Positions 9,081 to 20,306 of a stretch of 64,000 nucleotides of DNA are shown piece after piece (within the stretch, counting starts at the first letter, position 1; each line of letters begins with the position of its first letter). Source of the stretch: Ww85 sp963745765 (lineage in GTDB: Bacteria > Desulfobacterota > Desulfobulbia > Desulfobulbales > Desulfocapsaceae); the NCBI GenBank assembly GCA_963745765.1, contig CAVUYQ010000020.1, forward strand, positions 1-64,000, written 5' to 3'. Both the position numbers and the translations under genes were made by a program. The notes beneath the pieces are model-generated. The model was not told where the DNA came from. It was given only the letters and a program-made list of their open reading frames with translations, and searched no databases.

Positions 9081-12000
9081 AGGCTGTCGACATTCAGTTC
9101 AATAACACGCATCATATCCTGCTCTTCATGGCTCAGGATATGGCAGTGCCAGAGATATTCATGTCCCATGTTAAGGATCTGATTCACAACCGGCTCGGTA
9201 TACGCCTGTCCAGTGTATGGATCAATATCCGTGAATCCATAGCTGCTTCCTATAGGCGTTGCCGGGTTAAGCGGCCGGAGGCTGTTGGGTACCGTAAAAG
9301 GCGTCGGTACTTTGATAGGCCGCAGGGCGACAATGGTGTCCTCAAGCGGACTTATCCTGATGGTGTCTTTCCAGCCGATTTCGTTGGGATCGGGCAGGTA
9401 GATGAAACCGTCCCAGCCCACGCGGTTAAGCAGCTGAACCTCGAAGAGATGGAAGTGAACGGGGTGGGTATCCACGCCGTTATGCGTAATCTTCCAGATC
9501 TGGATTTGATCCTGGGCTACTATTTCGGTTGGCGGATCAACAAAATTCTGCAGGACAAAGGTTTGAATTCCGGCAGTTGTTCGTGCCAGTTCAAGGCCGA
9601 GTTTGGCGCTCATCCGGCCAAACTCGTCAAAAACCTCTCCCATCTCGTCCTGAATGGCCTTTGGCTCCATCGGATAGTTGCTGACAATGCGTGCCGTCAG
9701 GATTCATGAAACTCATCTCGTAGTCGGTAATCCTCGATATGCCCCAGTTAGGCCAGGTCGTTGGAAATCCCGAAGGAACCGTGTCTACATAGTTGGCATC
9801 ATACACTGCCTGTCCGACAATGATCGGCGCCTGTCCCTCGTCGAAAACACCAATTCCACCGGAGCTGACAGGCAGGAAAGCATGCTGCAGTGCAGCCAGG
9901 TTGCCGGGAGGAGCGTTAACCGGACCCGGATCAGTTGTTGCGTGTTCCGGCAACATTGATCTGCATCAGTGTCCGGGTATTCGGTCCGAAACCGGCCACG
10001 GTCGATGGAGCCCCGCCGATATCGGTGTTATCGGGGTCGCCGGTGTAATAGTCGTAATGCGGGTCAATGGCCGGCCACGGGGCGGGCGCATCGTTGTAGA
10101 GGATCAGGGTCCTGCCGGCAAACTGTGAAAAATCCACGACGACGTCAGCACGTTCGGCGGGACCAAGGAAGAGGGTTCCGCCCCCTTCATTCTGCTGCTT
10201 TACGAGTCCGGCTATGAAGAGTGTTACGTCAACGTTCCAGTTTACCGGACGGTTGGGCAGTTCGACCGGGGCCGGCAGGAAGCCGCCGTCAGTACCGATC
10301 TGGACCATTGCGGGTCCCCTCCTGGACGGATCGGGAACGCCGCCTTCGCGGCCATCAGTCGGCCAGGGAAAGTCATCGTGATCACGGGATGTCCAGCGAT
10401 ACCTGCTGTCTCATCGGCAGGCACCATGGTTACTTCTGTTGGATTCGCGGCATCCGCGACATAGAACTGTAGATTCCAGAAGCGGTCGTGGGCGCCGTTG
10501 AGGATACGGAAGCGGTACGTTGCCGCATCGACGTTCAGTACCGGGTAGGCGGTGCCGTTTATTACCGGCGTGTCGAGAAATGCCTCGGCCCCCCAGGATG
10601 GGTTAGGGGTATCCGGTACCTGCGGAGATTCAGGATTGACCGCTTTGGTGGCTTGCTCACCGAGAGGATAAAGAGCGTCATTGTTCGTTACCCCAGAGCC
10701 GGGTCCATCCCAATAAGGGTTGGTGATGGGACCGAACGGGATCACCGTCGGGGGCCAGAACCAGGGACCATAATGCCAGCGGCCGAATGGATTTGTCCCG
10801 CTGAAATCGGGATTAAAGGGGTCCTGGGCGGGCACGTAGACATGCGGCCACCAGAGGTCGCCGGTAACCGGAACGGCTCCGGTAGAGTCAAAAGCCGGCC
10901 TCAGTTTTCCGGGCTGGCTGCCCCATATCCAGGTGGGGTCGGTCCCGGGAGCATTCCTGTCACCAATAATGGTAGCGGCATCGACGAAGGTCTTGTCCTG
11001 GATAATAAGCGGAATGGTATGGGCGCCATCAGGTATGAAACCACCGCTGACCAGGGCGGTTTCCGTCGGATCGGTAATCAGGTACCCGGCGACGCCGCCG
11101 GCATACACGCCGAGGCGGGTGATACCCCAGGAATGTTCGTGATAGAACATCAACCTGGCACTCTGGGCGTTGGTCCAGTAATAGGTCTGGGCGCCCGGGC
11201 CGGGATTATTCGTGGCACCGGGATAAGCAGTCACAGTAGGTCTGTCCGGCACATTCAGTCAATGGTGTTGCCAGCCTGCATCAAACCACATATCCGGGAC
11301 ATAGGCGACACTGGCGCCTTTTGCGTAATAGGGGTCACGGGGATCACCGGTGGGTATTTCACCGGCAGGGGTAATCCACTGATGGGCGGTGCCGTCACTG
11401 ATCCACGGTGTACGGCCGCCATGCAGATGGAGTACCGCACGGTTCTGGCTGAAACAGTTCTCTGGGGACTGCTGGCAGATTTCCGCAGGAGTCAGCGTGC
11501 CGACCCAATCATCCAAGCGGTCCCGGGACCGGAGCCCATGACCGTGGTATCGGTCGGGATAAAGAGGTCGCCGTCGTAGTTGGGCGGCGTCGCCGTCAAA
11601 TCACTGGTCGGCAGGCTGTTGGTGAACTTGAGCCGGACCGGCCTGTCCAGGTCAGCGATGATGATCGGCCCCAGTTGGTGCGGGGTCGAAGCGTAAACGT
11701 CGGTCGTAGTTCATTTGCCGGTAGCCTCTGAGCAGGGTGCCTCCGGCGGTCGCCAGCGTTGGATCTGCATTGTTGATGGCAGGAAAATACGAGTGCATCT
11801 GTTCACGGAACTGCACGATGTCGATCTCGTAATAGTCCGAGCCAGGATACGTTGTGATGTCAGGGATGGCAACCGGTATACACTGGCCATTGCCGTTCAC
11901 GTTTCCTGGATAATCCGTCCCCGTTTTGTCATTGCAGAGCAGGGGAAGTGCATCCTGGGCCTGGAACTTCGGCAGCGGCGGGCTGTAGGCCCAGTTTGCC

Positions 12001-12158
12001 ATACCGTTATAATCAGGCTGTCCTGTTGAGCGGACCAGATCAAATTTTTCCTGATCCGTCAGAGCAGCGGCCGGACGGGGGGCGATCCCCCAGCAGAGCA
12101 GAGCTATGCCGGTGCAGAGCATCAGGCATAGTTGTTTATTCAGATAGTTGCGGTTCAT
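8174..12158 (-). pseudogene. Large multicopper oxidase with C-terminal W-rich repeats, frameshifted
   Basis: One gene of about 1,320 codons, split over many frames. The N-terminus has a signal peptide (LCLMLCTGIALLCWGIAPRPAAA). Copper ligand motifs follow in order: HLHGG near 11410, FYHEHSWG near 11145, HPVHFH near 9460, and the type-1/trinuclear motif HCHILSHEEQDMM near 9125. Thus all four ligand motifs of a laccase-like enzyme (oxidising Cu(I), Mn or phenolics in the periplasm) are present. Downstream of 9080 come about seven units of roughly 40 residues sharing FAxFTGYGLYxWNGxxW, a probable beta-propeller or tectonin-like tail. Frame changes occur near 11670, 11260, 10300, 9945, 9690, 8830 and several times in the repeats. 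Either a decayed gene or sequence errors; ligand conservation favours errors. The last residues end in SMTAGY with TAA at 8174. Confidence 0.8.
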
Positions 12159-12262
12159 ACGATCTCTCCTTTTTGCAGTTTTGGCAAAAACATACTCTTA
12201 ACGCGGTTAAAGATAACCTGAATATTCAAATGGCGAAAATTGAACACGAGTCTCATATGAAC

Positions 12263-12553
12263 TCAGGGTTGTAACGCTTTCTGCTGTTTTTCTTTGGCGG
12301 CCTGCTGCATCAGTTGATTTCGCATGGCAGCAGCCCGTTTCTTGATGTAGAGCTGCATCTCGTACCGCTGTAAGTTGTTCATATCGGGAGTGATAACCCG
12401 CTTGTCGTTTTCACCGCTGATGGTTGCCTGTTTCTGGCCGGCGGCACTCTGCCCCGTGTCGTTCTGGGGCGTTCCCTCCTGTTTTGCGTTGGCAGCGACC
12501 ATGAATGTCATTAAAACACCCAAAAGTACGCCCGTAGATACAAAGTGTTTCAT
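12263..12553 (-). CDS. Small secreted Gln/Lys-rich protein
   Basis: A 96-residue protein starting at the ATG at 12553, which has AAGGAGGA at good distance; the frame is open 18 codons further up but without such a site. The N-terminus (MKHFVSTGVLLGVLMTFMVAANA) is a signal peptide with an ANA cleavage box. The mature part is hydrophilic, rich in Gln, Lys and Ala, and ends in an alpha-helical stretch (RYEMQLYIKKRAAAMRNQLMQQAAKEKQQ). No Cys, one His in the signal only, and several Met. It sits between the CusA pump and the multicopper oxidase, so a role in periplasmic metal handling is possible but unproven. Confidence 0.7.
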   Translation of the reverse strand: MKHFVSTGVLLGVLMTFMVAANAKQEGTPQNDTGQSAAGQKQATISGENDKRVITPDMNNLQRYEMQLYIKKRAAAMRNQLMQQAAKEKQQKALQP

Positions 12554-12850
12554 GAGTTCCTCCTTTGAATTAAGCCGAGAAATATGGACCACCGCCTTCT
12601 TTCTCAAACGATTATATGGGGATGCTTCTTTGCTCTGGGATAAGGGGAATTTTGTGTTGCTACTCTCTTCTGCTACTCGTTAATCCAATTGGTAGAAATG
12701 ATAATCCTTCTCAGTACAAAATTCAATACAGAAATACTACATCGTATGATATTATTAAAATTCCAAGAAATATCAATTCGATACGAGACAAAAAAAGTTC
12801 AGATATTTTAACCTGGTTCAAGCGCGGGGTAAAAATTTTTGAATAACCGG
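12554..12850. other. AT-rich spacer between cusA and the small secreted gene
   Basis: Nearly 300 bp with no supported gene. It probably holds a promoter for the 12553 gene and mco on the minus strand; no further structure seen. Confidence 0.4.
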
Positions 12851-15800
12851 TTAGGCTTTGGACCGTTTCACGGATTTTTTATTCAGCTCAACACGTTTCC
12901 AGGTCTCATATATCACCGGATAGACAATAAGTTCCAGGAAAAAAGAGGTGAAAATACCGCCGATCAGAGGTGCTGCGATCCGCTTCATAACATCGGAACC
13001 GGTGCCGATGGAAAACATGATCGGCACAAGCCCCAGAAAGGTGGTGGCCGTTGTCATAAATTTTGGTCGCAGACGGGTTACCGCACCATCCAGAACGGCG
13101 TTGCGCAGTTCAGCAAGATTGCGCAATCGTCCTTCTTTTTTGGCCTGTTCGTAAGCGATATCCAGGTAAAGGAGCATGAAAACACCGGTTTCCGCATCGA
13201 CACCAAGCAAGGCAATCAAACCAACCCAGACCGCAATACTCATATTGTAGCCAAGAAGATACAGCAACCAGACCGCGCCGATGCAGGAAAAGGGTACCGC
13301 CAATAAGACGATACAGGTCTTGGTGACTGAGCGGGTGTTGAGATAGAGCAAGAGGAAAATAAAAAAAACAGTAATTGGCAGGACTGTTTTCAAACGCTCT
13401 GCAACCCTCTCCATCGCCTCGTATTGTCCGCTCCAGGAAATAGCATAGCCGGGAGGCAGCTGTACTTTTCTGCGAATCAATTGATTCGCTTCATCGATAT
13501 AACCCCGCGGGTCCCGACCAGCCATGTCGACATAGACATATCCGGTAAGCAAGCCATCTTCATTGCGAATCATCGCGGGTCCGCTGTTAATTTTAATTTC
13601 GGCAAGCTGTCCAATAGGAATCTGTTTTTGTCCTGTAGCATCGCTCACCAGCACCCGGGCGAGACTTGCCATGTCCTGCCGAAAATCACGCATGATAACG
13701 CACGTTGACGGTGTAGCGTTCCCTTCCCTCCACGGTGGTGGTGACGGTTTCGCCGCCGATAGCATTCTGCACGGCGGCCTGGGCCTGCTCCATACTCAGA
13801 CCGGCAAAGGCCAATTGTTCCCGATCCCAAATGAAATCAAGAAAATAGCCGCTGCCGGTACGTTCGGCAAAGGCACTGCGGGTTCCTTTCACGGCGGGCA
13901 GAAGTGCTTCAATTTTTGAGCCGATGTCTTCAATGGTGGCAACGTCGGATCCGGAAATTTTAATGCCGATCGGCGTCCGGACACCGGTAGTGAGCATATC
14001 CATGCGTCCCTTTATCGGCATGGTCCAGCTGTTGACAAGGCCTGGCAACTTTAATGGCGTCGTTCATCTGGCTGACCAGTTCTTCGTGGGAAATATGGTC
14101 GGGACTGAAACGTCGAAAGACAGATTTCAACCAGTCGGGTGCCCAGGAGGAATACCAGGTGTCGACTGTTCGCCACTGATCTTTCGGTCGCAGAATGATC
14201 ACGGTTTCCAGCATGGAAAGCGGTGCCGGGTCGGTGGAGGTTTCCGCGCGACCTGCTTTTCCCAGGACTCGCTCGACCTCGGGAAACTGTTTGATGATTC
14301 GATCGGTGTCCTGCAGCAATTTTTGTGCCTCTCCGATAGAAATACCCGGCATGGTGGTCGGCATATAAGAATATCGATCCTTCTTCCAGCGGCGGCATGA
14401 ATTCGGAACCCAGTTTAAAAAATACCGGGACAGTGGCAATCATCATGACCAGGGCAGTAACTAGTACCAACCATTTCCAGCGCAGGGCCCATTCAGCCAC
14501 CGGCCGGTATACTGCAATCAGTATGCGGCTGAGCGGGTGTTTCTCTTCCGCGATGGATGGTCCCGACAAAGACGGCATTGGCTGCCCGGCAAAACCAGCG
14601 AGGGCGAAATTCAAAGCGCCGCAGTCGGGTAAAAGACAGACGCAGGGCCGGGCCCAGGGTGATTGCCAGAAATGCGGCAACAAACATGGAGAGCGTCTTG
14701 GTGTAGGCCAGAGGTTTAAAAAGACGGCCTTCTTCTGCTTCAAGGGTCAGTATCGGCAGGAAAGAAACGGCAATCACCAGCAGCGAGAAAAAGCTCGGTC
14801 CGGCAACCTGTTTGACGGCATGGACCACTACCGACCGATAGTCTTCCTTGCGGTCACCCTAGTTGCCATTCTTCCAGCTTTTTATGCGTTTGCTCGACCA
14901 CCACGATAGAGGCGTCGACCATGGCGCCTATGGCGATGGCGATACCTCCGAGGGACATGATATTAGCGGTGATCCCCATCCATTGGAAGGGAATAAAGGC
15001 GATAAGAACGGCAACCGGGATGGTGATCATCGGCACAATGGCGCTGGGTATATGCCAGAGAAAAAGAAGGATGACAATGGCGACAATGGAGATCACTTCA
15101 ATCAGGGTTGTCTTCAGATTATCGATGGCGCGAAGGATAAGCTTGAGAACGATCATAGACCGGGAGCACCGTCACCCCTTCCGGCAGACCAGGCTCAATT
15201 TCGGCTATTTTTGCCTTGACCCGGTTCAATGACATCCAGCGCATTTTCCCCCTGCCGCATCACGACGATTCCGGAGACTACCTCACCGGTGCCGTCGAGG
15301 TCGGAAACACCGCGACGCAGATCCGGTCCCAAGAACTACCTGTCCGATATCTTTAATGCGGATTGGACTGCCGTTTTCATCTGATGGTCAAGAAGGATAT
15401 TCTCAAAATCGGCGATGGATTTGGCATAGCCGCGACCGCGGATCATATATTCGGTGCCGCCGAATTCAATCAGCCGCCCTCCCACCTCACTATTGCCGCC
15501 GCGCACGGCATCAACGACCTTGCTGATGGAAAGGCCATAGGCCTGCAGGCGATTAGGATCGACATTCACCTGGTACTGTTTACTGAAACCGCCAAGAGGT
15601 GCCACCTCGGCGACACCGGGAACGGCTTCCAGGTAGTAGCGCAGATACCAATCCTGGTAGGACCGAAGGTCTGCCAGATTGTGTTTGCCGGATTTATCCA
15701 CCAGGGCATATTGATAAATCCAGCCCAGGCCGGTGGCATCAGGTCCCATTTCGGTTTTCACCCCTGCCGGCAGACCGGGAAGAACGCCGGAGAGATACTC

Positions 15801-16128
15801 CTGGGTACGTGATCGCGCCCAGTAGATATCGGTACCTTCTTCGAAAATGACATACACATATGAGTAGCCAAAATCGGAAAATCCCCGCACCGTCTTAACT
15901 TTTGGTGCTCCCAAGCATGGCACTGACAATAGGATAGGTCACCTGGTCTTCAATAATGTCGGGGCTCTGGTCCCAGCGGGAATAGATAATCACCTGGGTA
16001 TCGTTGAGATCGGGAACAGCATCAAGAGCCACCCGCTGCATGGACCACCAGCCGGCAATACAGGCGGCGGCGGCCAGCAGAAACACAAACCTGTGCTCAA
16101 CCGAAAAATCAATAATGCGGTTGATCAT
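12851..16128 (-). pseudogene. cusA: CusA-type heavy-metal RND efflux pump, many frameshifts
   Basis: About 1,090 codons, full length for CusA/CzcA inner-membrane proton-driven pumps that expel Cu(I)/Ag(I). N-terminal helix (IIDFSVEHRFVFLLAAAACIAGWW), the VPDLNDTQVII segment, porter-domain stretch TGLGWIYQYALVD, the block LIEVISIVAIVILLFLWHIP and GGIAIAIGAMVDASIVVVEQTHK (with the charged residues of the relay), GSEFMPPLEEG, and the C-terminal helices ending near 12870. The frame changes about nine times, near 15905, 15330, 15225, 15150, 14860, 14600, 14385, 14045 and 13695. All domains remain in order, so unfinished sequence is plausible. The start overlaps the YHS gene by 20 bases. No CusC-type outer-membrane channel is in the window. 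Confidence 0.85.
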
Positions 16129-16375
16129 GGTTTGTGCCCCTTATGACCGAGGGAAGGGAGTGAGGGCATGCTGATCCGGCTGAGATGGCGGCAGGCATCG
16201 TCTCGGGATTGTTCAGCGTTTCAATCTGCGGGCCGTGCCGGTGGAACTCATTGGCACATTCTTCACTGCAGAAATAATACGTTTGTCCATCTGTTTCGAT
16301 AAACAGCCCCGCTTCCCTGGCTTTGTCTGGATCGATGTTCATGCCGCAGACCGGATCCTGCACCGTTTTCTTCAT
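16109..16375 (-). CDS. YHS-domain metal-binding protein
   Basis: An 88-residue protein. Residues 4-50 form a YHS domain: QDPVCGMNIDPDKA followed by YYFCSEECANEFHRHG. The two Cys clusters (C9 and the CSEEC pair) are usual ligands for copper or other soft metals and are often fused to copper ATPases. The C-terminus is a short tail with a further Cys and several His. It starts four bases before the CusB stop, and its 3' end overlaps the CusA start, so the three are one operon. Likely a cytoplasmic copper-binding accessory to the efflux pump; there is no signal peptide. Confidence 0.8.
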   Translation of the reverse strand: MKKTVQDPVCGMNIDPDKAREAGLFIETDGQTYYFCSEECANEFHRHGPQIETLNNPETMPAAISAGSACPHSLPSVIRGTNHDQPHY

Positions 16376-18488
16376 TTCAGCATGGCGAGTTGCGGCATCG
16401 ACTGTATCCCGGTTGCCGCCGTCTGCATATTTCCTGTTGCTTCAGCAGTGCTGTCCATTAACCGCAATGCCGACAATTTCATACGGCTTTCGGAATCAAT
16501 GAGAAAATTTCCATATACGACAATTTTCTCTCCCGGGCTTAAACCTTGAATGATTTCAATACGATCATTAAAATGCCAGCCTGTTGTCACGGCACGAGGC
16601 TCAAAAATCCCCTCCTCTTTTACCACATAAACCGTTTTATTTTTTCCTGAATCAATCACGGCTCCGGACGGCACAGAGATAGCGGCGGTGAATTCAAGCA
16701 TAAATTCGACATCGACAAACATCTCGGGACGGAATGTATAGTCAGGATTCTCCATCTCCAGGCGGATCTTGAGAGAGCGGGATTCCCCGTCATAGATCGG
16801 TAAGACTTCACTGACCCGGGCGATAAACTGTTCATTCAGTTTTGGCAGGGAAACCCTGGCGGGAGTGCCGGGCTGAATATATTCTGCTTCCCTGCCATAA
16901 ATATCCGTTTCCACCCATACACTGCTGAGATCAGCTATCCTGAAACACTCAAGGCCGCGGTCTATCTTCTGCCGTGTCGTCACGTTGCGGGACAGCATCA
17001 GTCCGGTGACCGGAGATCGCAATTCGACAGAGGTTATATAGACGCCGCTTTCGGCAAGCTGTTCCAGCTGGCTTTGGCCCACGCCAAGATCGAGCAGTTC
17101 CTGGCGGGCCTTGCTGGCATAAAGGATGTCATCTTCACCGACGAAGTAGAGTCCTCCGGGGCTCAGACTGGACAGATTTTTCATGTCGGGTGAATAACCC
17201 ATTTCAGGGTGTGCGGGCTGTCCCGGTGCTGTTGCCGGTGTCTTTTCCATTTGATGGCCGGTGTCCAGCTGAGCCGTTGCCGGGGAGTTCATCGAGCCGG
17301 GTGCAGGAGTCTTTTTCATATCGTCGGCAGACATGGCGGGATGATGAGAGGCGCCCGATGCGGGTTGTTTTGCTGTTTGATCCTTAGACGGGGGATTTCC
17401 ATTTTGGGCCGGGGGCATCGCAGACATGCTGTCGTGCGTGGGAGAAATCCCGTTTGCAGGTGTCTTTACATTGGCTCCATCCGGTAGTTCCGGACTTGCA
17501 GGCATTGGCATTCCCGGTGTCGGCCCCGTTGGCAGATCCGGTGCCTGATCCCGTCGGCAGCTCCGGTGCCGATCCCGTTGGCAGATCCGGCACCCGGTTT
17601 TCTCTTTCCATTTGCGCATTTACCTGTTCTGCAGTAGGGACATCTTTCGGGGAGCTTTCTCCATAATACAAAACCCCCGGTGGGATGCCCGAGGGGCGTG
17701 AAGGTTTTAATGTTTTCTGCGGCTGTTGTTTCGTGTTTGCCGGAGCGGAGGCTGGTTTGGAAGGAGAAGGTGCGGCAACAGGAGGGGACATTTTGCCGGT
17801 ATTTCTTTTTGCCGTGGAGTCCCTGGGCAGAGCGATCGGTCCTCCTACATCGGGAAGAAGTTCTCCGGCCTGCTGTCTTGTTGAGATCACCTTATCCAGC
17901 CGTTCAGCGGCTCCGGACAGAGGCGGCAGGAAAACCCGTCTGCGCCCGGCGTTGCCAAGTTCGGTGAGATAGCGCTGCTGCCAGGTAAAAAAGTCATAGT
18001 CGTAAATTCTTATTTTGCCGAGAAGCTGGTTTTTGCTGACCAGGCTGCCGGTAGTACTATCGTGGATTTCCCCCATCCAGCCATCGGTAGCGGCAACCAG
18101 GGCATATACTCTTGTTCTCGTCAGGTTTTATACGGCCCAGCGCCCTTATGGTGGCCATCTGATCAGTACTGGTTGCTTCTTCGATTTTAACGCCGATCAG
18201 CTGCTGTTTTTCTGCATTGATTTTAACGGAGCCGGGTGTGAGCGAAAGTGCTGAACCATTTTGTCTATCCTGGTCGGCGTATACCGGTTCCATTGGCATT
18301 CCGCAGGGGGCAATGCCCGGCTCCTTTGAAGTATTTGCCGGGTTCATGGGATCGACATAGTGCAGGATCCTCCGCGATTCAGCATTATTTTCATTTTGAC
18401 CGGATTCATGCTGGTTATAGCGAAAGCCGCTGACAAAGGAGATGACAAGAAGAACAAAGAGAATAAAAAGATAAAATGGCTTTTTCAT
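16372..18488 (-). pseudogene. cusB: CusB-like membrane-fusion adaptor with long Pro/Met-rich insert, frameshifted
   Basis: About 705 codons against roughly 400-500 for usual CusB. The N-terminal anchor (PFYLFILFVLLVISFVSGF) is followed by the heavy-metal-binding segment HYVDPMNP...PGIAPCGMPMEPVY typical of CusB/CzcB adaptors. The hairpin and barrel-sandwich parts follow, then an unusual insert at about 17190-17800 rich in Pro, Thr, Met, Asp and His (PDLPTG repeats, GMPMPASPELPD, GHQMEKTP). The C-terminal beta-barrel and membrane-proximal domains (VTTRQKIDRGLECFRIADLSSVWVE to GEKIVVYGNFLID) are intact. Frames change near 18065 and at 17546, where one extra base in a 24-bp repeat can be identified by comparing copies. 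It links CusA to an outer-membrane channel. Confidence 0.82.
17521..17598 (-). repeat. Three 24-bp tandem units encoding PDLPTGSA
   Basis: Units begin at about 17525, 17550 and 17574. Unit two is 24 bp (GTGCCGAT at its end), unit one is 25 bp (GTGCCTGAT), with an extra T at 17546. Removing this base joins the two adjacent open frames and restores the eight-residue repeat, giving exact proof of where the frame is broken. Confidence 0.85.
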
Positions 18489-18834
18489 ATCCTGTTTTAA
18501 TTGAGCAAAATATTTTCTACATTATCTTAAGGCCACCTTGAATAATTGCCTTTTCGCCCGATATCTTCGTTATGCTCGAAATTTTATCCTCGGAATATCA
18601 ATTATATGCACCCCAAGAGTACTTCCTGCGGGGCGCCTACGGTAAAATTTCTTGCATGCCTTGATCTCAATCGAAAAATCGAATTATTCAGGGCACCCTA
18701 CTGTTTTCTGCAAGGAGCGATAGTAACACGACAGACGGCTTATCACAAGACTTCAGCGGACAGGCTCTTTCCTGATAATGTGTGTAATTCAGCCTGCCCA
18801 TTTCCCGAGCCTTGCTCGTGCACATCCGGTGTTC
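18489..18834. other. Intergenic region holding a dispersed repeat
   Basis: About 345 bp between cusB and the STN-like gene. Most of it (18531-18704) is a repeat found again at 20120-20268. The promoter of the copper operon should also lie here. Confidence 0.5.
18531..18704. repeat. Dispersed repeat family A, long copy 1
   Basis: Starts GGCCACCTTGAATAATTG and ends in CGAATTATTCAGGGCACCC, imperfect terminal inverted repeats. Internal segments GGAATATCAATTATATGC and CTACGGTAAAATTTCTTGC recur with few changes in the copy at 20120-20268. Size, inverted ends and lack of coding capacity suggest a MITE-like element. Confidence 0.7.
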
Positions 18835-19542
18835 TCAGGTGTTTGCTGGCGGAACATTCCGGAAATGGGTCTCATTGCGGTTAAGGAGGGGTGCCGGGAA
18901 CTGTTTGAAAAATGCCATCCGCGTTATATTCATGTCACCCGGGGGAGGGGAATTTCGTATGACTTTAAAGGCATCAGGCGGTGCGTTATCCTGACCTACC
19001 GGCAGTGGGTCACCGGGAGGTTCGGCATTCAGTACTACCTGAAAATTGGTTATGTCATCTACAGGCAGGCTGCTTCCTCCCGGCATCTCGGTATTCTGCG
19101 CATCAAATTCCAGGAGTCCATTCTCTTGAATCTGATTTAAAGATTGCTGTTCCTGCAAACCCTGTTCCTTGTATTTCGCGAAGTTGTTCAGCGCTGCCAT
19201 ATTCGTGTTAATATGGTTGGTCGGCATCAGTCTGACCTCTGTCACCTCTCCTTTTGCGTTAAATACAAGGGCGACGTTCATCCTTGAGAAAATTCTTTTC
19301 AACGCTTTTTCCAGGTTCAGCTTATTAAAGGACAGCGTCAATTGCGAATGAAAGAGATTGTCATCGCCAATAAAACGGATGTTGTAGTTTTGCTCAAAAT
19401 AGCTCTTTATTTTTGTTAGGGGAACATTTTGCATCTCTCCGGAAAACAGTCCTTTTTTATCAACGGATAGAAAATCATCGGCTTTACTCGAAACGCAAGG
19501 CGATAAGATGAGAATAATGACGATAAAGAGTACTCTGATCAA
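18835..19542 (-). CDS. Secreted protein with secretin/TonB N-terminal (STN)-like domain
   Basis: A 235-residue protein with a signal peptide (MIRVLFIVIILILSPCVSSKA). Residues about 28-110 resemble an STN domain: DDFLSVDKKGLFSGEMQNVPLTKI, then SYFEQNYNIRFIGDD, LTLSFNKLNLEKALKRIFSRMNVALVF. This fold normally stands in front of secretins or TonB receptors and binds partners in the periplasm. Here no channel follows; the C-terminal half is low-complexity, Asn, Gln and Pro rich (EPPGDPLPVGQDNAPP). It lies upstream of the copper operon on the same strand, separated by a repeat. The Cys near the end of the signal is not in a lipobox I trust. Exact function unknown. Confidence 0.7.
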   Translation of the reverse strand: MIRVLFIVIILILSPCVSSKADDFLSVDKKGLFSGEMQNVPLTKIKSYFEQNYNIRFIGDDNLFHSQLTLSFNKLNLEKALKRIFSRMNVALVFNAKGEVTEVRLMPTNHINTNMAALNNFAKYKEQGLQEQQSLNQIQENGLLEFDAQNTEMPGGSSLPVDDITNFQVVLNAEPPGDPLPVGQDNAPPDAFKVIRNSPPPGDMNITRMAFFKQFPAPLLNRNETHFRNVPPANT

Positions 19543-19584
19543 AGCCTGTCTCCTGTTAACGATAAGAATATCTGAAAAATGTTT

Positions 19585-19726
19585 AGGAGCCTGTCGGATT
19601 GGCCCTTTTTCCCCATCTCTGCGTTATTTTCTGAAAATCAATGCTCGCAATATTAGGTTTGGCTCCGCTTGATTTTCTAAAAATGCCTCGACCTGAGAAA
19701 AAATTGCTAAAATCCGACAGGCTCCT
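19585..19726. repeat. Dispersed repeat family B, complete copy with 16-bp inverted ends
   Basis: AGGAGCCTGTCGGATT (19585-19600) is perfectly repeated in inverted orientation at 19711-19726. The 142-bp unit has no coding capacity. The left 45 bases recur at 46597-46641 (CCCTTTTTCCCCATCTCTG and flanks), so this is a mobile or repetitive element, not a chance palindrome. Confidence 0.75.
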
Positions 19727-20119
19727 TAGATAGTTTCCATCCTGAAACAGCGCTTTTCCGGACGAAAACTAGATAATAATTATCAATTTACCCTGTTAAC
19801 ATTATCTATTCAAGGATAGTTATAAAAGTACCAGTGGACAAGACACCCTATTGCTTTAAGGAAAAGGTGAAGGATCTGCTCATCTATCGATGAACGGCTT
19901 CACCAAGGCTAAATAAGTCGTGCCCGGACACCCCTGAAACCCCTTGTGAAAAGAAAACAAGTATGGTCAGATAGCTATCCGAATTGAATCAGCTTTGACA
20001 GACACGGTGAAAAACTGTTAACTATTTGATGCATTATAAACTGTTTCCATTTATGGAAACTCGGAAATGGAACATGAGGGAGAAAAAAGGGTGCACGGCA
20101 ATCTGTGAATGCTTCTTGA

Positions 20120-20268
20120 GGATCTCCTTGATAATCGCCTTTCGTTCGATCTCTTGATACGCTCGGAATTTTATCCTAGGAATATCAATCATATGCTCTA
20201 CGGTAAAATTATTTGCATGCCTTTAATACTCGATTGAATAATCGAATTATTCAAAGAACTTTTGAGAA
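20120..20268. repeat. Dispersed repeat family A, long copy 2
   Basis: Diverged copy of 18531-18704. Shared blocks include GGAATTTTATCCTAGGAATA, TCAATCATATGC and CTACGGTAAAAT, and the CGAATTATTC end. It is some 25 bp shorter internally. It ends about 40 bp before the nosL start and may carry or interrupt its promoter. Confidence 0.7.
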
Positions 20269-20306
20269 GGAATTTTAAACGTAATGAGGAAAAAAAGGAG
20301 AATGTT

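Larger units (their letters stand above)
19543..20306. other. Long divergent intergenic region with two repeat elements
   Basis: 764 bp between the minus-strand STN-like gene and plus-strand nosL. It contains repeat family B (19585-19726) and a long copy of family A (20120-20268). The middle (19740-20110) is AT-rich and should contain promoters; I see no gene in it. Confidence 0.6.

Noticed and set aside
10488..11579. 363-codon open frame on the plus strand inside the multicopper oxidase
   Set aside because: Antisense to conserved copper-motif coding on the minus strand; no ribosome site and an Arg/Gly-rich composition typical of a GC-rich shadow frame.
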